NCBI GenBank assembly: GCA_007449985.2
Contig: VIIQ02000101.1
Location: 286,314 to 350,313, forward strand
Length of the DNA: 64,000 nt
From: Desmodesmus armatus
Lineage: Eukaryota; Chlorophyta; Chlorophyceae; Sphaeropleales; Scenedesmaceae
Direction of reading: 5' to 3'
Shown here: piece after piece, positions 57,936-64,000 of the stretch
How positions within the stretch are numbered: position 1 is the stretch's first letter
Layout: every line of letters begins with the position of its first letter
Program-made: the position numbers and the translations under genes
Notes under the pieces: model-generated
Seen by the model: only the letters and a program-made list of their open reading frames with translations
The model's database searches: none
Told to the model about the DNA's origin: nothing

Positions 57936-59990
57936 CTTCTTCCATCCGTGGCTGGGTTCAGTTGCAACGTAGTTGCTTGAGAAACCCGTGTAACACCTTC
58001 ATTCTTCATTCTACTACTACCCGTGTAACACCTTCATTCTTCTTCTTCTTTACTACTACTACTATATATTTTTGCGGTTTCTGCAATCATCCCTAAGCGG
58101 GCGCAGGGCTTGCGCTCACACAGCAGCCTTTCATTGCATGGCATGTGGTGCTGTCAGGAGGCAACGGTTTGCGGGTAGTTAGGCATTGAGCTTCTGCATG
58201 TGGTGACATGTGAGTTTGCTGGCTGCTGTGTGACTTCTATCCTGCTGGCTTGTGAACAGTGCAGCGACTGGTGGTGTCGGTGAAGTTGCCCCCACGTGCG
58301 CCCACTGCAACATGTGGGAGTGTTTTGTGGCTCGCAGCTGTGTGTTCGCTGTTTTCTGTTCCGTCCGCCCTTTCTTGTCGCAACCCTGCAGGTGCGAGAA
58401 GCAGTGCCGTTGGCGCCATTCAGTCCTTCCAGTGTATTATATCTCTGTGTTCGCAATCTGGAAGCACACTGAGTGTGCGTGACAAGCTTTTGATGGTGGG
58501 GTTTGTCCGAACGGCCCCCTTCCGTGCTGGTTGTGTCCATCCGTGGCTGGGTTCAGTTGCAACGTAGTTGCTTGAGAAACCCGTGTAACACCTTCATTCA
58601 TACTACTACCCGTAGTGACAAGCTTTTGATGGTGGGGTTTGTCCGAACGGCCCCCTTCCGTGCTGGTTGTGTCCATCCGTGGCTGGGTTCAGTTGCAACG
58701 TAGTTGCTTGAGAAACCCGTGTAACACCTTCATTCATATACTACTACCCGTACTGAGTGTGCGTGACAAGCTTTTGATGGTGGGGTTTGTCCGAACGGCC
58801 CCCTTCCGTGCTGGTTGTGTCCATCCGCTTTGTGTCGGTCGGTCTGGCCTGGGCATGCCGTAAAACTGCCTCGCATCAGCACGGCACTGCAACATGTGCC
58901 AGGGGCTGTCCCAGCCCAGCCTCGCTGGTGTGTTTCGCCCCTATTATAGTCAGTAGTTATTCCTCTTGTGTCTGTGCCGCGGATCAGGAGGCAGCCTGTG
59001 CAGCACGGGCTGAGCTCAGCCATCGCGATGTGCTGACGTGGGTCTTTCACGTAGGCCGCGCGCTGGGGTTGTTGAGTCGTCCCTTGTTTTTGTTGGTTTC
59101 TGTGTTTGTGTTGTGGCTGTTTCGGACCAGCGTTTGGCCAGCACAGTGGGCTGTCGGACCGGTGGGGCAGTGGCAGTTGACAGCAGTAGCTGGAGAGCTG
59201 GAGCTGGAGCTGGAGCAGCAGCTGGCGTGCAGCATCACGTACAGTGTTGGGTTATCTTCACTGTGCCGTGGTTTGGTCGCGTTTACAGCAGCAGCAGCAG
59301 CAGCAGCAGCTTTGGCTGGATCAGCAGCAGTCCGCTGAGTCAGCAGGCAGGTGCTGGTGTGCAGCAGCAGTGGCAGCAGAACACAGGCAAGGGCCATGCA
59401 GTGGCCTTGGGCCTGGTTGTAGGGGGCAGTGTTGCTGGCCTGTGAACGGTGCAGGTGCTTGGGCGCGCTGACTTGGGGCAGCCCGGTATACACAGGTGTC
59501 GCTCTGACACCCCGGGCACCTGTCTTGGGGGTGTGTATCGCAGCACAGCTGGAGCCTTTCTTCCACATTGTGTTCGAAGTGGTCGCCCCGGGGGCATGGG
59601 GGTGTGTGTTCGGCTTGGTACTGGTGGAAGCCCTCTTGTCTGTGTGGCTGGCTTTGTGGGGTTGAAGCCTTGCCTGTGGTCCCCTCCTTTCAGACAGTCT
59701 CCTTTGCAGACATCTATGGTGGCGGGTTCTCTCCTTTCCGTGCTGTCTGTTCCCGTCCTTGTAGGTCCTGCAAAGGACTTTGGTTCCCTTCCGATGCTGG
59801 GTGTCGTTGCAGCGTAGCTGCGTGTGTCGCCCTGTAACCCCTTCTTCTTCTTCTTCTTCTTCCATCCGTGGCTGGGTTCAGTTGCAACGTAGTTGCTTGA
59901 GAAACCCGTGTAACACCTTCATTCTTCATTCTACTACTACCCGTGTAACACCTTCATTCTTCTTCTTCTTTACTACTACTACTATATATT

Positions 59991-61200
59991 TTTGCGGTTT
60001 CTGCAATCATCCCTAAGCGGGCGCAGGGGCTTGCGCTCACACAGCAGCCTTTCATTGCATGGCATGTGGTGCTGTCAGGAGGCAACGGTTTGCGGGTAGT
60101 TAGGCATTGAGCTTCTGCATGTGGTGACATGTGAGTTGCTGGCTGCTGTGTGACTTCTATCCTGCTGGCTTGTGAACAGTGCAGCGACTGGTGGTGTCGG
60201 TGAAGTTGCCCCCACGTGCGCCCACTGCAACATGTGGGAGTGTTTTGTGGCTCGCAGCTGTGTGTTCGCTGTTTTCTGTTCCGTCCGCCCTTTCTTGTCG
60301 CAACCCTGCAGGTGCGAGAAGCAGTGCCGTTGGCGCCATTCAGTCCTTCCAGTGTATTATATCTCTGTGTTCGCAATCTGGAAGCACACTGAGTGTGCGT
60401 GACAAGCTTTTGATGGTGGGGTTTGTCCGAACGGCCCCCTTCCGTGCTGGTTGTGTCCATCCGTGGCTGGGTTCAGTTGCAACGTAGTTGCTTGAGAAAC
60501 CCGTGTAACACCTTCATTCTTCTTCTTCTTTACTACTATATCCCTATGCCGTTGGCGCCATTCAGTCCTTCCAGTGTATTATATCTCTGTGTTCGCAATC
60601 TGGAAGCACACTGAGTGTGCGTGACAAGCTTTTGATGGTGGGGTTTGTCCGAACGGCCCCCTTCCGTGCTGGTTGTGTCCATCCGTGGCTGGGTTCAGTT
60701 GCAACGTAGTTGCTTGAGAAACCCGTGTAACACCTTCATTCATTCATACTACTATATCTACTATATCTACTATATCTAAGCTTTTGATGGTGGGGTTTGT
60801 CCGAACGGCCCCCTTCCGTGCTGGTTGTGTCCATCCGTGGCTGGGTTCAGTTGCAACGTAGTTGCTTGAGAAACCCGTGTAACACCTTCATTCTTCTACA
60901 TTATACTACTATATCTCTGTGCGCGGAACTATTTTCTGTTCCGTCCGCCCTTTCTTGTCGCAACCCTGCAGGTGCGAGAAGCAGTGCCGTTGGCGCCATT
61001 CAGTCCTTCCAGTGTATTATATCTCTGTGTTCGCAATCTGGAAGCACACTGAGTGTGCGTGACAAGCTTTTGATGGTGGGGTTTGTCCGAACGGCCCCCT
61101 TCCGTGCTGGTTGTGTCCATCCGTGGCTGGGTTCAGTTGCAACGTAGTTGCTTGAGAAACCCGTGTAACACCTTCATTCTTCTTCTTCATTCTACTATAT
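59991..61200 (+). mobile_element. Serial LINE 3'-end copies
   Basis: Four successive 5'-truncated ends, each closing with TGTAACACC: at about 60503 (preceded by a full 3' UTR), 60724, 60877 and 61163. Tails vary (TTC, ATTC, ACT/ATCT), so they arose by separate insertions or by slippage of tails. Confidence 0.85.
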
Positions 61201-62135
61201 CTCGACGCGTTCCCTACGGCCCAGCGCATGCACACAGGCACCTCTTGTGTAGCATGTGGGGCTGCTGAGCCCGGTGTACAGCACCATTGTTGGGAGTGTC
61301 CTGTTGCAGGGGCGGTGCGGGCGGAGATTGAGGGGCAGTTGCGAGCTCACCGGGTGGGCGACGCCCCCCCTTGGTTGGCTGCTGACCGCGGCCTGCAGTG
61401 TGCAGCTTGTGGATGGGGGTGAAACCTCATCCCCGGTTGCATCATATTGTGTGGGACATGGTGTGTCTGGCTGGCATCGGTGCTGTTGACTTCGGCCGCA
61501 GAGTGGCGTGGGCTGTGGCAGCAGAAGGTCCTGCGTTGCCTCTGCTGACGGTAGAGCGCATTGCAGGGCGTGCTGCTGTTGGGGAGTTTTGGCGCGTCTT
61601 GGCTGACTTTGCGGTTTCTGCAATCATCCCTAAGCGGGCGCAGGGGCTTGCGCTCACACAGCAGCCTTTCATTGCATGGCATGTGGTGCTGTCAGAAGGC
61701 AACGGTTTGCGGGTAGTTAGGCATTGAGCTTCTGCATGTGGTGACATGTGAGTTGCTGGCTGCTGTGTGACTTCTATCCTGCTGGCTTGTGAACAGTGCA
61801 GCGACTGGTGGTGTCGGTGAAGTTGCCCCCACGTGCGCCCACTGCAACATGTGGGAGTGTTTTGTGGCTCGCAGCTGTGTGTTCGCTGTTTTCTGTTCCG
61901 TCCGCCCTTTCTTGTCGCAACCCTGCAGGTGCGAGAAGCAGTGCCGTTGGCGCCATTCAGTCCTTCCAGTGTATTATATCTCTGTGTTCGCAATCTGGAA
62001 GCACACTGAGTGTGCGTGACAAGCTTTTGATGGTGGGGTTTGTCCGAACGGCCCCCTTCCGTGCTGGTTGTGTCCATCCGTGGCTGGGTTCAGTTGCAAC
62101 GTAGTTGCTTGAGAAACCCGTGTAACACCTTCATT
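61201..62135 (+). pseudogene. 5'-truncated LINE copy with frameshifted ORF2 end
   Basis: It begins within ORF2 (equivalent to about 55746) and runs to the 3' end at about 62127. Relative to the intact ORF2 it lacks one T near 61408 (CAGCTTGTGG for CAGCTTTGTGG), which breaks the frame, and it has one G-to-A change near 61697. The zinc-finger coding part is present. No promoter or start, so it is a dead copy. Confidence 0.9.
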
Positions 62136-62374
62136 CTTCTTCTTCTTTACTACTATATCCCTATGCCGTTGGCGCCATTCAGTCCTTCCAGTGTATTATA
62201 TCTCTGTGTTCGCAATCTGGAAGCACACTGAGTGTGCGGGACAAGCTTTTGATGGTGGGGTTTGTCCGAACGGCCCCCTTCCGTGCTGGTTGTGTCCATC
62301 CGTGGCTGGGTTCAGTTGCAACGTAGTTGCTTGAAAAACCCGTGTAACACCTTCATTCTACTACTATATCAGTC
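62136..62374 (+). mobile_element. Two short LINE 3'-end pieces
   Basis: The piece from 62163 (GCCGTTGGCGCC) to the end TGTAACACC (62343) repeats 60548-60731, with tail ATTCTACTACTATATC. Seen directly. Confidence 0.8.
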
Positions 62375-63980
62375 AGGTGGTTGGGCTGTCTTGAGTAGGA
62401 TTGGTGGCGCCTTGAGTTACAAGGGCGGGACATGGATTGGGTCCCGGGGCTTGCATCGGGTTGGCTGGGTCCTTGAGGCCTCTTTGTAACGAACACTGAC
62501 TGACTGACTCGGTCTTAATCAGTTCCACAAGGCCGCATCTTTCAATGCTCTATGCCTTGCACATGCTTGCATGTCTTGCTAACTCTGTGTGTCTTTACAG
62601 GTACTGCTGAAATATGCAGGTCGGTGGCGCTTTGTTACTTTTGGGGGATGATGGATTGGTGTCCCCGGTTGCCAATGGTCGGCAGCTTATGGCCTGAACT
62701 GACAGGCCCCATGTAACACAACTACTACTACTACTCAGTCTTTGTTCATGTTCATGTGCGTTCCACAAGGCCGCATCTTTCAATGCTCTATGCCTTGCAC
62801 ATGCTTGCATGTCTTGCTAACTCTGTGTGTCTTTACAGGTACTTGCTGAAATATGCAGGTCGGTGGCGCTTTGTTACTTTTGGGGGATGATGGATTGGTG
62901 TCCCCGGTTGCCAATGTCGGCAGCTTATGGCCTGAACTGGCAGGCCCCATGTAACACAACTACTACTACTACTACAGTCTTTATGCCTTGTACATGTTTG
63001 CATGTTGCCTAACCTTGTGTGTTGCAGGTGGTTCGCTGCTCTTGAGAAGGAGGTGGCGCCTTAAGTTGCATTGGAGGGACATGGTTTGGGTCCCTGAGCT
63101 TACATGGTGTGGGCTGGGTCTTTCGGGGATCTCAATGTAACGAACAATGAGTGAGTGAGTCAGTCATGCTTGCATTGCCATGTCAGCTCTTTCACTGCCT
63201 GCTTGTCTGCGTCAGCATGTGCATGTGCGTTCTTGGCCGCGCATACGTTCGCTTTATGCCTTGTGCGTGTTTCATGCTAACACAGCTTGTGTGCCACAGG
63301 TGGTTGGGCTGTCTTGAGTAGGATTGGTGGCGCCTTGAGTTACAAGGGCGGGACATGGATTGGGTCCCGGGCTTGCATCGGGTTGGCTGGGTCCTTGAGG
63401 CCTCTTTGTAACGACACTGACTGACTGACTGACTGATCAGCGTGACTGACAGCCCCATGTAACACAACTGCTACTACTATCAGCGTGAACTGACAGGCCC
63501 CATGTAACACAACTACTACTACTACAGCGTGGGTATGTACACCTACTACTACTACTCAGCGTGGGATGAGGGGGTGCAGTGTTAGCAGTTGTGCTTGCAG
63601 GCAGGGCTGAGGTTGCGTGCATGCTGCAACCTGCTGTCAGAGGTGTCAGGGCGGTCCGAGTCGCCTGCAATACAGTGTTTGCTTGTGGTCTGTGCATGTG
63701 CTTTCTCATGGACAGTTCCTGTTCATGTGCTTTCCACAAGGCCGCATCATTCCATGCTCTATGCCTTGCCCATGGACAGTGCTTAGCTTGCTTCATGTCA
63801 TGTGCATGCATGCCCCTTGCTAAACCCTTGTTGTGCCCATAGGTGTCCACTGTCCTGTCACTGACCTGACTGAAGTTTTGGTGGCGCCTATGTTACTTTG
63901 GGGGGCATAATGGATTGGTGTGCCCGGTTGCCAATGGTCAGCAGCTTAAGTCCCGAATTGACGGGCTCTTGTAACAAATC
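62375..63980 (+). repeat. Array of a second family of TGTAAC-ended units
   Basis: At least five units of about 120 bases share GGTGGCGC(C/T), a GTTAC core, ATGGATTGGTGTCCC and a TGTAAC end: closing near 62487, 62716, 62954, 63138, 63407 and 63975. Upstream flanks repeat too (CCACAAGGCCGCATC; CTCTATGCCTTG). Each unit starts after a splice-acceptor-like ..TTACAGGT or ..GCCACAGGT. Tails differ: ACTG, ACT, GAGT and AC runs. No protein is encoded. They resemble the ends of short retroelements. Confidence 0.7.
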
Positions 63981-64000
63981 ACACACACGCACACGCACAC

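Larger units (their letters stand above)
56152..59990 (+). repeat. 1.92-kb tandem duplication of retroelement pieces
   Basis: Two head-to-tail units: 56152-58070 and 58071-59990. Each starts at TTTGCGGTTTCTGCAATCAT in the end of ORF2 and runs through the 3' UTR, two short 3'-end copies, a 1-kb second element (56908-57930) and two more 3' ends. The units differ mainly by single-base changes in short runs and the number of TTC repeats. A third unit begins at 59991 but switches after the first 3' UTR. Confidence 0.9.

Noticed and set aside
56960..59865. Frames in the 1-kb element of the tandem block
   Set aside because: Frames break at one-base differences between the two units, showing no coding constraint.
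49504..62104. Recurring frames beginning MDTTSTEGGRSDK (minus) and MSERPPSVLVVS (plus)
   Set aside because: They are translations of the repeated LINE 3' UTR, identical in each copy and not conserved as codons; the true coding region is ORF1/ORF2.
62375..63980. CRISPR-like regularly spaced repeats
   Set aside because: Units are about 120 bases with variable spacing and retroelement-type ends in a eukaryotic genome; there are no spacers or cas genes.

Overview
The window is nuclear DNA from a green alga. Evidence: a nearly canonical centrin gene split by small GT-AG introns, intron-rich genes throughout, very heavy CAG/CTG (poly-Q, poly-A, poly-S) low complexity on both strands, TGTAA-type 3' ends, and LINE/hAT elements. 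The style fits the chlorophyte order Chlamydomonadales (a Haematococcus- or Chlamydomonas-like alga); the genus cannot be proven from this window. Most long open frames are CAG-repeat shadows. I rebuilt genes by following splice sites and codon phase.

Layout. 1-1396 (+): 3' part of a centrin gene. 2285-4625 (-): a 4-exon gene for a 460-residue membrane/coiled-coil protein, divergent from 5011-11401 (+), a multi-exon gene with a Q/A/S-rich N-terminus and mTERF-like helical repeats. 11402-15895: no convincing gene. 15896-20326 (-) and 23923-27302 (-): two tandem paralogous coiled-coil genes. 28860-38493 (+): an 893-residue MYND zinc-finger protein in 8 phase-consistent exons; its introns carry nested DNA transposons (a hAT inside a piggyBac-like element) and many partial duplications of its own splice junctions. 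40257-46751 (+): an 11-exon gene for an 870-residue protein I do not recognise. 49362-49476 (-): a circularly permuted tRNA-Ser(UGA) gene, with the 3' half upstream of the 5' half. 49554-64000: a dense array of LINE-type retroelements, with one intact two-ORF element (50091-56690), at least 13 copies of its 3' end, a 1.92-kb tandem duplication, and a second family of TGTAAC-ended units.

How the parts relate. The left 47 kb is a gene-bearing arm whose introns grow by local duplication and transposon insertion. The right 14 kb is a retroelement cluster resembling the Zepp-type LINE arrays known from green-algal subtelomeres and centromeres. The permuted tRNA gene sits at the boundary. The most notable items are the permuted tRNA gene with a bulge-helix-bulge fold at the future splice junction, the repeated duplication of exon-intron junctions, and a LINE 3' end apparently captured inside a coding exon.
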